Positions 1 through 7,651 of a stretch of DNA of 26,321 nucleotides are shown piece by piece. The notes beneath the pieces are model-generated. The model was not told the origin of the DNA and searched no databases. It was given only the letters and a program-made list of their open reading frames with translations. Within the stretch, counting starts at the first letter, position 1. Each line of letters starts with the position of its first letter. The stretch is taken from the NCBI GenBank assembly GCA_002430835.1, contig DJDA01000143.1, positions 1 to 26,321 of the forward strand, in the 5' to 3' direction. Made by a program: the position numbers and the translations under genes. The stretch comes from Brevundimonas sp. UBA5936. GTDB taxonomy: Bacteria > Pseudomonadota > Alphaproteobacteria > Caulobacterales > Caulobacteraceae.

Positions 1-677
1 ATCCGGTCCTTTTCGCTTAGTTCCGGCGCCGCCTTGGCCGCGCCGCCGCTGCCGGCGCCGACCGCCGGGAAGGCCTCGCCCGCCGTGCGCTGCAGATTGG
101 CGTGCACCTCGGCCGCCGTCGCCGCTCGGCCGTTGCGATAGAAGATCGAACGGTTGGCCGAGGCCGCTTCGGCGAACAGGGCGACCGCGCTGGTCTGCGG
201 CCGCGACTGCACCGCCTCCAGCAGCTTGGCCGCGCCCGCCGGGCCCAGGAAGTGCGCGGCGTACAGGTCGCCCGCCCCCGGCTCGCGTCCCGTGCGTCCG
301 CGCAGATAGGCCGCGTTCGAGGCCGTCAGCTCCCCCGCCATGGTCGAGGCGGCCTGAGGATCGAAGCGCAGGTCCAGCACGACGTTGCGAGCCGAGCCGC
401 GCACCTGCCAGCGCCCGTCGCCGCCCTGATAGATCAGGTCGGCGTACTGGCCGTAGCCGTGCTTGGCGCCGTGCCGTTTCACCGTGCCCAGCCAGGTCTG
501 CTCGATGAACTGGAACAGGCCCGAGGCTGAAGACGTCGGCGCCCGCGCATTGGGATTCATCGCGCTTTCACGGCGCGCGGTCTTCATCAGGAAATCGAAG
601 TCCACGCCCGTCGAAGTCGAGGCGCGCCGAATGGCCGCCTCCACGCCGCCGGATGATGGAATCGCTTTCACGGTCAT
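1..677 (-). CDS. Lytic transglycosylase (SLT domain), 3' part outside window
   Basis: Reading leftward from the ATG at 677-675, the frame stays open to the window edge (225 codons), so the C-terminus is missing. The protein resembles SLT-fold peptidoglycan lytic transglycosylases, which cleave the MurNAc-GlcNAc bond. Residues 34-58 carry the typical catalytic region: RRESAMNPNA with the presumed catalytic Glu (about residue 38), followed by SASGLFQFI. Further on, DLYAAHFLGPAGAAKLL (about 140-156) matches the usual second half of the domain. No signal peptide is visible at the N-terminus, so export, if any, must be by another route or by a part not seen. Beyond about residue 205 the sequence becomes Ala/Gly-rich, like a linker. 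The gene diverges from the TonB-family gene, and a CtrA-like site lies just upstream. Substrate specificity cannot be told. Confidence 0.85.
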   Translation of the reverse strand, partial: MTVKAIPSSGGVEAAIRRASTSTGVDFDFLMKTARRESAMNPNARAPTSSASGLFQFIEQTWLGTVKRHGAKHGYGQYADLIYQGGDGRWQVRGSARNVVLDLRFDPQAASTMAGELTASNAAYLRGRTGREPGAGDLYAAHFLGPAGAAKLLEAVQSRPQTSAVALFAEAASANRSIFYRNGRAATAAEVHANLQRTAGEAFPAVGAGSGGAAKAAPELSEKDR

Positions 678-700
678 GTGTGAACGGTCGCTAACCTCGG

Positions 701-716
701 TAAACGAAACCTTAAC
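701..716. promoter_or_regulatory. Candidate CtrA binding site
   Basis: TAAA (701-704), seven bases, then TTAAC (712-716). This is one mismatch from the Caulobacterales CtrA consensus TTAA-N7-TTAAC, and it also reads as TTAA-N7-TTTA on the other strand. A further TTAAC half-site lies at 732-736. The site is 24-39 bases upstream of the transglycosylase ATG and about 110 upstream of the TonB-family start. Cell-cycle control of a wall hydrolase by CtrA would make sense, but this is inference from the motif alone. Confidence 0.4.
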
Positions 717-826
717 GCAACACCGCCGCCGTTAACAATTCCAAGCGCCACAATAAGGCCGCAAGCGAAGCGCGAACTTCGTTCCGTGGGTGCTGGGGAG
801 GGCCTGCGACAGGAGGCGCGTAAGTC

Positions 827-1558
827 ATGATGATGCGTATCGCCGGGGGCCACGGCGTGGTCAGCCCCCTCGACTTCCAGCAACGCAAGAAGCCCCTGCC
901 CCGATGGGTGTGGGCGATGATCACCGCCTCGGCTCTGGTGCATGTCGGCGCCGGCGTCTGGCTGTATCAGCAACGCTTCGAACTGGCCGACGCCCCTGCG
1001 TCCTTGGAAGACCTGCCCACGACGATCGTGGAGCTGACGCCCAGGGTCAAACCGCCTGAGCCGAAGACGGCCTCGCCCGCGCCGACGCCGCCGATCCACC
1101 GGCCGACGCAGATCATGCCCAGCGACGTCGCCCCGCTGGAGGTTCCGGTCGCCCCCGTGGTCAGCCATGACGCCGGGCCGGTCATCAACCTGACCGAACC
1201 TGCGACCGAGCCTGCGGCCGGAACGACGATCACGCCCGAACCGCCCAAGCCGGTTCCCGTCATCACCCAACCCGACTGGGTGCGGAAGCCGACGGCGGAT
1301 CAACTGATGCGCGCCTATCCCTCGGCGGCCGAAGCGCGTGGGATCGGCGGGATGGCCGAACTGTCCTGCCTGGTGCGGGTGGACGGCAGCCTGACCGGCT
1401 GTTCCGTCACCTCGGAAACACCCGGCAATCAGGGCTTCGGGCGGGCGGCGGTGAGCCTGAGCCGTTACTTCCGCCTCAGCCCGCGCACGGTGGACGGACA
1501 GGCCGTCGACGGCGCGCGCGTCACCATGGCGATCCGCTTCGACCTGCCTAAGGACTAA
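827..1558 (+). CDS. TonB-family energy transducer
   Basis: A 243-residue inner-membrane-anchored periplasmic protein with TonB architecture: short basic cytoplasmic N-terminus, one membrane helix (about 27-47), a Pro-rich linker (about 70-160) and a C-terminal TonB domain (about 163-239). The helix contains S35-x3-H39, the SxxxH motif through which TonB works with ExbB/ExbD, so coupling to the proton motive force is plausible. The C-terminal domain begins near YPSAAEARG and ends in NQGFGRAAVSLSRYFRLSP. Cys181 and Cys192 could form a disulfide, and both are conserved in the second TonB-like protein at 25614-26303. AGGAGG at 811-816 supports the ATG at 827, although two more in-frame ATGs follow directly. 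Its TAA overlaps the TAG of the convergent FAD oxidase gene. No exbB, exbD or receptor gene is nearby, so the partner is unknown. Confidence 0.85.
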   Translation: MMMRIAGGHGVVSPLDFQQRKKPLPRWVWAMITASALVHVGAGVWLYQQRFELADAPASLEDLPTTIVELTPRVKPPEPKTASPAPTPPIHRPTQIMPSDVAPLEVPVAPVVSHDAGPVINLTEPATEPAAGTTITPEPPKPVPVITQPDWVRKPTADQLMRAYPSAAEARGIGGMAELSCLVRVDGSLTGCSVTSETPGNQGFGRAAVSLSRYFRLSPRTVDGQAVDGARVTMAIRFDLPKD

Positions 1559-2577
1559 ACGAACCGCGAGGGATGGAGGGGCGGCTCGGCGACGGGCCGG
1601 CCCTCTGTCGCGTCGGCCACAACCGCGCCGACCAGCGGCCCCAGCAGCCAGCCGTTGCGGCGCGGCCCCAGCGCGACATGAAGACCCAGCGCGACCTGTC
1701 CGGCCATCGGCAGGCCGTCCGGCGTCGTGCCGCGCACCCCCGCGCGCCAGTCGATCGTCAAGGGACGCGGCGTCTGGCCCAGCACCTTCCATGCGTCTGC
1801 CAGCATAGCCTCGCAGCGTGCGGCGTCGGGCGTCACCGAGCGCTCGCCCGGCTCCATCGTCGCCCCGATCACGCTGCCCTCGCCCATCGGCGCGACATAG
1901 GCGCCCGGCCCGCGCACGACGTGATCGACCAGCCTCTCCTTCACCAGACCGATCTGGCCGCGAATGGGCGTGATGCAGGCGACGGCCGCGCGCGCTTCGA
2001 GCGGCAGGCCCTCCAGCGCCGAGTCGGCGCCCGTGGCCAGGATCAGATGATCAGCGCGCGCGGCGCCCGTCGTCGTCTCAACCCGCCAGCCCGGCCCGTC
2101 CGGCGCCATGCGCAACGCTCGCGCCGCGATCACCGTCAGCCCCTGCGCCAGCGCCGCCAGCGCCTGAAGCGGATCGACCTTCGCATCCTCATGCGTCGTC
2201 AGGCGGGCTGAGTCAGCGTCATACTGATGCTGGAAGCCCAGCGTCTTCATCCGCGCCGCCAGATCGACGACATCGCCGCCGCGCCATTCCGCCAGCTCGC
2301 CATACAGGCGCACGCCCGTCGCCTCTGCGAAGGCGGGCCACAGGTCGCGCGCGCGGCGCAACACTCCGGCCGTCTCCAGCGACAGGTCGTCGATGGCGCA
2401 TTCCATGGCGGGCGCAATCATGCCCGCCGCCACGGCCGAGGCGTTGACGCCGCCCGGATCGACCACCGCCACGCGGCGTCCGCGCCGCCTCAGCTCCGCC
2501 GCCGCGCACAGGCCCAAAGCGCCCGCGCCGATGACCACGGCGTCGAAGGAGGGTTCAGGAGAATTGAAAAGGGGCAC
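1555..2577 (-). CDS. FAD-dependent oxidoreductase, glycine/D-amino acid oxidase (ThiO-like) family
   Basis: A 340-residue flavoprotein of the DAO fold. The Rossmann motif VVIGAGALGLCAAAEL lies at about 14-29, with Asp40 ending the second strand where it would hold the adenosine ribose. Family landmarks include SAVAAGMIAP after the dinucleotide motif, WRAGVRGTTPDGLPMAG and GPRRNGWLLGPLVG near the C-terminus; the last two match the substrate and FAD-closing segments of ThiO glycine oxidases. ThiO makes dehydroglycine for thiazole synthesis, but no thi gene is nearby, so a general D-amino acid or imino acid oxidase is equally possible. The start is a GTG (2577-2575) with AAGGA about seven bases before it. 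It lies 52 bases downstream of the PEP carboxykinase gene on the same strand and may be co-transcribed. Its stop overlaps that of the convergent TonB-family gene. Confidence 0.85.
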   Translation of the reverse strand: MPLFNSPEPSFDAVVIGAGALGLCAAAELRRRGRRVAVVDPGGVNASAVAAGMIAPAMECAIDDLSLETAGVLRRARDLWPAFAEATGVRLYGELAEWRGGDVVDLAARMKTLGFQHQYDADSARLTTHEDAKVDPLQALAALAQGLTVIAARALRMAPDGPGWRVETTTGAARADHLILATGADSALEGLPLEARAAVACITPIRGQIGLVKERLVDHVVRGPGAYVAPMGEGSVIGATMEPGERSVTPDAARCEAMLADAWKVLGQTPRPLTIDWRAGVRGTTPDGLPMAGQVALGLHVALGPRRNGWLLGPLVGAVVADATEGRPVAEPPLHPSRFV

Positions 2578-2629
2578 GGAAAGTCCTTCGACCTCCCGCG
2601 CCCCGATTTCAACCGTTGAGGACGGTCTT

Positions 2630-4474
2630 TTATTCAGCCGCCAGCTTGGCCGCGCGCGCCTCTTCCAGACGCTTGGTCAGGGCGGCGTGCTGGCCCCACA
2701 GGGCCTTGGGCAGGCGATCGCCGAACTTCTCGTAGAAGGCGGGGATCAGGGCGGCTTCCTCGGTCCAGACGTCGGCGTCGACGTCCAGCAGGATCTTCAG
2801 ATCGGCGTCCGTCAGCGTCAGACCCGACAGGTCCAGCGCGGCCTTGGACGGCACGCGGCCGACCGGGGTGTCCACGGCCTCGGCCTGGCCTTCCAGGCGC
2901 TCGACGATCCACTTCAGCACGCGGGCGTTGTCGCCAAAGCCCGGCCAGACGAACTTGCCGTCCTCGTTCTTGCGGAACCAGTTGACGAAGAACAGGCGCG
3001 GCAGCTTCGACGCATCGGCCTTCTCGCCCATCTTCAGCCAGTGGCCGAAGTAGTCGCCCATGTTGTAGCCGCAGAAGGGCAGCATGGCGAAGGGGTCGCG
3101 GCGCAGCTCGCCGACCTTGTTCTCGGCCGCCGCAGTGCCTTCGGAGGCCACGGTCGAGCCCATGAAGACGCCGTGCTCCCAGTCATAGGCTTCCGTCACC
3201 AGCGGCACGGCCGAGGCGCGGCGGCCGCCGAACAGGATGGCGTCGATCGGCACGCCCGCGGGGTCTTCCCACTCAGGTGCGATGGACGGGCACTGACCGG
3301 CCCAGACGGCGAAGCGCGAGTTCGGGTGCGCCGCAGGCTCGCCCGAAGCCGGATCGTGCGGCTGGCCCTTCCAGTTGGTCAGGCCTTCCGGCGCTTCCTT
3401 CGACAGGCCTTCCCACCAGACGTCGCCGTCAGCGGTCAGCGCCACGTTGGTGAAGATGGTGTCGCGCGTCAGGGTCTCGAGCGCGTTCTTGTTGGTGTTG
3501 CGGCTGGTGCCCGGCGCCACGCCGAAGAAGCCCGCTTCCGGGTTCACGGCGTACAGACGGCCGTCGTCGCCGAAGCGCATCCAGGCGATGTCGTCGCCGA
3601 CCGTCTCGGCCTTCCAGCCGTCCAGCGCCGGTTGCAGCATGGCCAGGTTGGTCTTGCCGCAGGCCGACGGGAAGGCCGCCGCGACGTATTTCGACACGCC
3701 CTCGGGGCTGGTCAGCTTGAGGATCAGCATGTGCTCGGCCAGCCACCCCTCGTCGCGGGCCATGATCGAGGCGATGCGCAGGGCGTAGCACTTCTTGCCC
3801 AGCAGGGCGTTGCCGCCGTAGCCCGAGCCGTAGGACCAGATTTCCCGCGTTTCGGGGAAGTGGACAATCCACTTGTCGTCGTTGCAGGGCCAGGCCACGT
3901 CGGCCTGACCGTCGGCCAGCGGCGCGCCCAGGGTGTGGACGGCGGGGACGAAGACGCCGTCAGCGCCCAGCATGTCCAGCGCGCCCTTGCCCATGCGGGT
4001 CATGACGCCCATCGACACGGCGACATAGCCGCTGTCGGTGATCTCGACGCCCAGGGCGGAGATCTTGGAGCCCAGCGGGCCCATGCAGAACGGCACCACA
4101 TACATGGTGCGGCCCTTCATGCAGCCGTCGAACAGGCCGTCCAGACGGGCGCGCATTTCAACCGGGTCGGACCAGTTGTTGGTCGGGCCGGCGTCGGCGG
4201 CGTCTTCGGAACAGATGAAGGTGCGGCTCTCGACGCGGGCCACGTCCTTGGGGTCCGAGGCGGCGTAATAGCAGCCGGGGCGCTTGGCCTGATCCAGCTC
4301 CTTCAGCGTGCCCTTGCCGATCAGATCGGCGACGATGGCGGACTTCTCGGCGGCCGAGCCGTCGCACCAGTGAACACGGTCAGGCTTGGTCAGGGCGGCG
4401 ATCTGCTCCACCCAGGCGACGAGGGCCTTGTGTTCGGTCGGCGCCGGATGGAGTCCGGGAATCGATTGCGTCAC
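2630..4474 (-). CDS. pckG: Phosphoenolpyruvate carboxykinase (GTP)
   Basis: A 614-residue enzyme converting oxaloacetate plus GTP to phosphoenolpyruvate, CO2 and GDP in gluconeogenesis. The GTP-type signature FPSACGKTN lies at about 268-276, including the reactive P-loop cysteine (Cys272). Metal and substrate ligands fit: Lys227 in GNALLGKKC, His248 and Asp295 in VGDDIAWM. Other GTP-class blocks are NNWSDP, EHGVFMGSTVASE, CGYNMGDYFGHWL and NWFRKNEDGKFVWPGFGDN. The frame stays open upstream to 4597, but the GTG at 4474-4472 gives the normal family length and has AGGAGA seven bases before it, so it was chosen. The divergent neighbour is a DUF938 methyltransferase. The 210-base divergent region contains a TTGACC but no convincing partner -10 was found. 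Confidence 0.97.
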   Translation of the reverse strand: MTQSIPGLHPAPTEHKALVAWVEQIAALTKPDRVHWCDGSAAEKSAIVADLIGKGTLKELDQAKRPGCYYAASDPKDVARVESRTFICSEDAADAGPTNNWSDPVEMRARLDGLFDGCMKGRTMYVVPFCMGPLGSKISALGVEITDSGYVAVSMGVMTRMGKGALDMLGADGVFVPAVHTLGAPLADGQADVAWPCNDDKWIVHFPETREIWSYGSGYGGNALLGKKCYALRIASIMARDEGWLAEHMLILKLTSPEGVSKYVAAAFPSACGKTNLAMLQPALDGWKAETVGDDIAWMRFGDDGRLYAVNPEAGFFGVAPGTSRNTNKNALETLTRDTIFTNVALTADGDVWWEGLSKEAPEGLTNWKGQPHDPASGEPAAHPNSRFAVWAGQCPSIAPEWEDPAGVPIDAILFGGRRASAVPLVTEAYDWEHGVFMGSTVASEGTAAAENKVGELRRDPFAMLPFCGYNMGDYFGHWLKMGEKADASKLPRLFFVNWFRKNEDGKFVWPGFGDNARVLKWIVERLEGQAEAVDTPVGRVPSKAALDLSGLTLTDADLKILLDVDADVWTEEAALIPAFYEKFGDRLPKALWGQHAALTKRLEEARAAKLAAE

Positions 4475-4684
4475 GTCTTGCTCTCCTGAAGCTGCGCGCA
4501 GCGATCTGTCGTCGCCGTCACGCAATAAGCTGATCACGCTGTGTAACGGGGGCCAATGAACCCCAAGGGACGTAAGGTCAACCACTGCACGTTTCATTCC
4601 CCCGTTATCCGGCTCGCCCCATCCGCACGCACATTTAAATCGTCAGAGCGCGTCCCAAGGGGTATCTCCTTCGGCGTGAAGACG

Positions 4685-5320
4685 ATGGATTCTGTAAAGT
4701 CGACGCCGGACGGCTTCCCGAGCGCCCTGATCTCGCCTGCGGCTGAACGCAACAGCGCGGCCATACTGGAGGTGCTGCGCGCCCATCTGCCCGCTCAGGG
4801 CCGGGTGCTGGAGATCGCCGCCGGATCGGGCCAGCACGCCGTCGCCTTCGCAACCGCCCTGCCCGGCCTGGACTGGACGCCCAGCGATCCCAGCGCGGAG
4901 GCGCGGGCCAGCATTGAGGCATGCCGGGCGAAAACGGGCGCGGCGAATCTGCGGCCCGCACAGGCGGTCGACATGCTGGATGACGCCAGTTGGCCGTCAG
5001 AGCCGCTGGACGCCATCGTCTGTATCAACATGGTCCACATCAGCCCGTGGTCGGCGGCCGAAGGCCTGATGCGGCTGGCGGAACGGTTGCTGACGCGCCC
5101 CGGCGGCCTGCTGTATCTGTACGGCCCCTATCGCGAGGCCGAGGTTGCGCTGGCCCCGTCCAACGCCGCCTTCGACGACAGCCTGAAAGCGCGCGATCCC
5201 GCATGGGGCCTGCGCGACCGGGGCGAGGTCGAAGCGCTCGCCCGGTCGCATGGCCTGGCCCTGACGCTGCGGCGGACCATGCCCGCCAACAACCTGAGCC
5301 TGATCTTCCGCCGGGTTTAG
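4685..5320 (+). CDS. DUF938 family SAM-dependent methyltransferase
   Basis: A 211-residue class I methyltransferase-like protein of the DUF938 family, related to eukaryotic METTL26. The N-terminal block ISPAAERNSAAILEVLR (about 14-30) is the family hallmark, followed by SAM motif I VLEIAAGSGQHA and an acidic motif II region (WTPSDPS). CINMVHISPWSAAEGLM and the C-terminal NNLSLIFRR are also typical. The substrate is unknown. The frame is open back to 4556, but the conserved block places the start at the ATG 4685 or the GTG 4676; no strong ribosome binding site is visible for either. The gene diverges from pckG. Its TAG shares three bases with the TAA of the convergent DJ-1-like gene. Confidence 0.85.
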   Translation: MDSVKSTPDGFPSALISPAAERNSAAILEVLRAHLPAQGRVLEIAAGSGQHAVAFATALPGLDWTPSDPSAEARASIEACRAKTGAANLRPAQAVDMLDDASWPSEPLDAIVCINMVHISPWSAAEGLMRLAERLLTRPGGLLYLYGPYREAEVALAPSNAAFDDSLKARDPAWGLRDRGEVEALARSHGLALTLRRTMPANNLSLIFRRV

Positions 5321-5808
5321 ATGGCGGCGACCACAGCCGTCAGTTCGGCGCGGTCGTTCAACAGGGCGGCCTTGCCGTCGCGGAAGGCAGCGCCCGGCGC
5401 ATCAGCCGGTTGGCCAAAGATTTCAGCCGCCACAGCCACGCCGTCGGCGAAGGCCAGAACCGGCAGGCCCTGCGCCTTGGCCAGGTTCACCAGCGCCTTG
5501 ACCTGCACCAGGCCGGCTTCGTCCGACACGCCGCCCGGAACCACCACGCCCTGAACACGGCCGCCGCTGATGTCGTCAGCCGTCGCCGTCGCCAGAACCG
5601 TCAGCCCGCCGGACATCAGGCTGCCCTCGCCCGTCGAGATCGGGGCCAGGGAAACGCCTTCAAAGCGCAGGGCGGTTTCCATGTCGCCCAGTTCGCCGAA
5701 ATCCATGCCCTTGCGCATGATCAGACCGAAGCGCAGGCGGGTCGGCGTGGGGCGATTGCCGTATTGGCGAGAACGGGGGGCGGTCGCAGACTTGCTTTGA
5801 GCGTACAA
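5317..5808 (-). CDS. DJ-1/PfpI-like protein without the usual nucleophile Cys
   Basis: A 163-residue protein with the glutamine-amidotransferase-like fold of the DJ-1/PfpI group. Recognisable parts are MDFGELGDMETALRFEG (helix after the first strand), GVVVPGGVSDEAG (the PGG turn) and VLAFADGVAVAAEIFG at the position of the nucleophile elbow. Family members normally have A-x-C-x-G there; here the Cys is replaced in AFADG, so classical Cys-dependent glyoxalase/deglycase or protease chemistry is unlikely and the role is unknown. Start: TTG at 5808-5806 with AAGGAG five bases upstream. The first 25 residues are basic and extend beyond the family core. A promoter-like sequence (5958-5985) would give a leader of roughly 140 bases. 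Confidence 0.7.
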   Translation of the reverse strand: MYAQSKSATAPRSRQYGNRPTPTRLRFGLIMRKGMDFGELGDMETALRFEGVSLAPISTGEGSLMSGGLTVLATATADDISGGRVQGVVVPGGVSDEAGLVQVKALVNLAKAQGLPVLAFADGVAVAAEIFGQPADAPGAAFRDGKAALLNDRAELTAVVAAI

Positions 5809-5957
5809 AACGTCTCCTTCGAAGGTTATCGATCAATATCCGTAGACGATTTAAAGTTATCGTCACGCCCTGCACGCCGAAATCAGATCAGACACGGCAA
5901 ACGTCGCAATCCGAATCGATCGGAAGCGGACGCATCAAAATCATCAGGGTGACTGCT

Positions 5958-5985
5958 GATATAGGCTTATGATGCTCAAGGTCAA
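5958..5985 (-). promoter_or_regulatory. Sigma70-like promoter for the DJ-1-like gene
   Basis: On the minus strand TTGACC (5985-5980), a 16-base spacer, then TATATC (5963-5958). Start of transcription would be near 5951, leaving about 140 bases of leader. The -35 lies in the palindrome GTCAACTTGAC, a possible operator. Inferred from sequence only. Confidence 0.45.
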
Positions 5986-6033
5986 CTTGACGACGAAAAC
6001 GTGACCTGATCCGCCACCGCAGAAAATCTGAGC

Positions 6034-6076
6034 GCGGGCGCGCAAGCGACGACCTTGCCTGAGAGCGCGCGCCCGC
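6034..6076 (+). other. Stem-loop in the 5' region of the RsuA-family gene
   Basis: GCGGGCGCGC (6034-6043) pairs perfectly with GCGCGCCCGC (6067-6076) across a 23-base loop, ending 39 bases before the start codon. No T-run follows, so it is not a normal terminator. It may be a leader structure, or chance in GC-rich DNA. Confidence 0.35.
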
Positions 6077-6115
6077 CCTACACAGCCGATCGCATCGCAG
6101 AGAGTCAGTCCGGCC

Positions 6116-6874
6116 ATGGCCTTCACCCGTACCTACGACGGCGACGAACCCGTCCGCATCAACAAGTGGCTAGGCCAGACCGGCGTCTGTTCGCGCCGCG
6201 AGGCCGAGGGCCTGATCGCCGAGGGACTGGTCAGCATCGACGGCGAGGTGGTGCGCGACGCGGGCCGCAAGATCGAGCCGGGCCAGACCCTGACCCTGAA
6301 CGACACGGGCGAGGCGGCGCTGGCGGCGGGCGTCGCCATCCTGCTGCACAAGCCGGTCGGATACGTCTCGGGCCAGCCCGAGCCGGGCAAGGTTCCGGCC
6401 GTGCGTCTGCTGACCACAGCCAACAAGATCGGCGAGGGCGAGACGCCCGCCCGCGACGCCTCCCTGCCCCCGGTCGGGCGGCTGGACGAGGATTCGCGCG
6501 GCCTGCTGATGCTGTCGTCAGACGGCGTGGTGGCCAAGGCGGTGATCGGCCCTCAATCGGACCTGGACAAGGAATACCTGGTCCGCGTCGCCGGCGCTGT
6601 GACCGAGGCCAAGCTGACCAAACTGCGCCACGGCCTGGAGCTGGACGGCCGCCAGTTGAAGCCCGCCCGCGTCACCCAGATGGAGCCGCAACGCCTGCGT
6701 TTCATCCTGCGCGAAGGCCGCAACCGCCAGATCCGCCGCATGTGCGAGTTGGTCGGGTTGGAGGTCGTCGACCTCTATCGCATCCGCATCGGCCCAGTGA
6801 AGCTGGGCGACCTGCCGGAAGGCCGCTGGCGGATGCTGACGTCGGTCGAGCGCACGGCGCTGATCAAGGGCTGA
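6116..6874 (+). CDS. RsuA/RluB/RluF-family pseudouridine synthase
   Basis: A 252-residue rRNA-modifying enzyme converting uridine to pseudouridine. An S4 RNA-binding domain (about 13-60, RINKWLGQTGVCSRREAEGLI) precedes the catalytic domain. The active-site motif GRLDEDSRGLL (121-131) carries the catalytic Asp124, and RFILREGRNRQIRRMCELVG near 200-220 is the family's conserved C-terminal block. HKPVGYVSG fits motif I. The Asp-containing motif and short C-terminus suit the RluB/RluF side of the family, but the target base (16S or 23S) cannot be decided. The stop is six bases from that of the convergent ATP12 gene. Confidence 0.9.
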   Translation: MAFTRTYDGDEPVRINKWLGQTGVCSRREAEGLIAEGLVSIDGEVVRDAGRKIEPGQTLTLNDTGEAALAAGVAILLHKPVGYVSGQPEPGKVPAVRLLTTANKIGEGETPARDASLPPVGRLDEDSRGLLMLSSDGVVAKAVIGPQSDLDKEYLVRVAGAVTEAKLTKLRHGLELDGRQLKPARVTQMEPQRLRFILREGRNRQIRRMCELVGLEVVDLYRIRIGPVKLGDLPEGRWRMLTSVERTALIKG

Positions 6875-6880
6875 GCCGCC

Positions 6881-7642
6881 TCAGCGCAACGCCTCAAACC
6901 AGCGTTGCAACAAGGTCGCTTCGGCGCGGTGAGCGCTGGTGCGGGCAGCCGCCTCCTCGTCCACGCCCCACAGCTCTTCGGTGAAGGCCTCGTCCAGACG
7001 CGACAGGTCCAGCGCCGCCTCGCCCGCCAGCGCCCCGCGCTGCACCGCCAGCCCCAGCACCGCCGATCCGAACAGGGGCACGGCCGTCGCCAGTCCGGTC
7101 AGGGCGAAATCGTCCAACGCCAGCGCCAGCGCCTCGACACGCGCCAGAGCCTCCGGCGCCTGCGGCCGATGGATGATCCCCTCGACCGTATGCAGTTCGA
7201 CGCCCAGTTCGCGGGCGGCCCAGTCGCGCCACGGCCCCCATTCCGCCTGCTGGCGCTCGATCAGGCCCGACGGCGTCTCGGCCAGATAGCAGAGCACGTC
7301 GGACCCGGCGTAGCGGGCGATCTCTTCGGCCACAGGTCCGCGCGTCTGGCTGACCCGGTCGATGGCGGTCGAGGCCAGACGGGTGGCGGGCATGATCGCG
7401 GGCGTCAGATGCTCGCCCTGGGCGTTCCACTCGTCGGCCACGAGGCGAGCCGCCGCCTCGGTCGGCAGGACGATGGCGTTTCCGGCCGGCGTCTTGGGCG
7501 CGCGGCCGTCCAGCAGGACGACCCAGCCGCCGTCGCGGGCCTCGACCTCGGCGGCCTTCCAGAAACGCTTGATGCGCTCTTCGGACTCGCGAAAGCCCTT
7601 CTGGGCGGCGACGTTGGGATCAAGCGGGGGAATGTGGGACAT
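6881..7642 (-). CDS. ATP12 family F1-ATPase assembly chaperone
   Basis: A 253-residue homologue of mitochondrial Atp12, which binds the F1 alpha subunit before assembly; bacterial members occur in alphaproteobacteria. Landmarks in order: KRFWKAAEV near 25, VLLDGRAPKTPAGN (about 43-56), VADEWNAQGE (about 68-77), SDVLCYLAETP, QQAEWGPW, and FGSAVLGLAVQRG followed by RLDEAFTEELWGVDEEAAAR. Length is normal. It is the last gene of the five-gene minus-strand cluster starting with crcB, nine bases after the HAD gene. A separate role beyond F1 assembly is not indicated. Confidence 0.92.
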   Translation of the reverse strand: MSHIPPLDPNVAAQKGFRESEERIKRFWKAAEVEARDGGWVVLLDGRAPKTPAGNAIVLPTEAAARLVADEWNAQGEHLTPAIMPATRLASTAIDRVSQTRGPVAEEIARYAGSDVLCYLAETPSGLIERQQAEWGPWRDWAARELGVELHTVEGIIHRPQAPEALARVEALALALDDFALTGLATAVPLFGSAVLGLAVQRGALAGEAALDLSRLDEAFTEELWGVDEEAAARTSAHRAEATLLQRWFEALR

Positions 7643-7651
7643 GCTGAACTT

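Larger units (their letters stand above)
5809..6115. other. 307-base divergent intergenic region
   Basis: AT-richer than its surroundings. It holds a sigma70-like promoter facing left (5958-5985), an 11-base palindrome GTCAACTTGAC (5981-5991) in which TTGAC reads on both strands, a small hairpin (GACGAT 5845-5850 with ATCGTC 5859-5864) in the presumed leader of the DJ-1-like gene, and a 10-bp GC stem (6034-6043 with 6067-6076) before the pseudouridine synthase gene. No coding frame, tRNA or known riboswitch was recognised. Confidence 0.6.

Noticed and set aside
2612..2626. Hairpin ACCGT-TGAGG-ACGGT followed by CTTTTATT on the plus strand
   Set aside because: The stem is short and the T-run faces the wrong way: no plus-strand gene ends here, and on the minus strand there is no T tail.
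2393..4489. A 698-codon open frame on the plus strand, opposite PEP carboxykinase
   Set aside because: The minus strand carries an unmistakable pckG with all motifs. In high-GC DNA the opposite strand often stays open, and the translation is Arg/Gly/Gln-rich without any recognisable domain.
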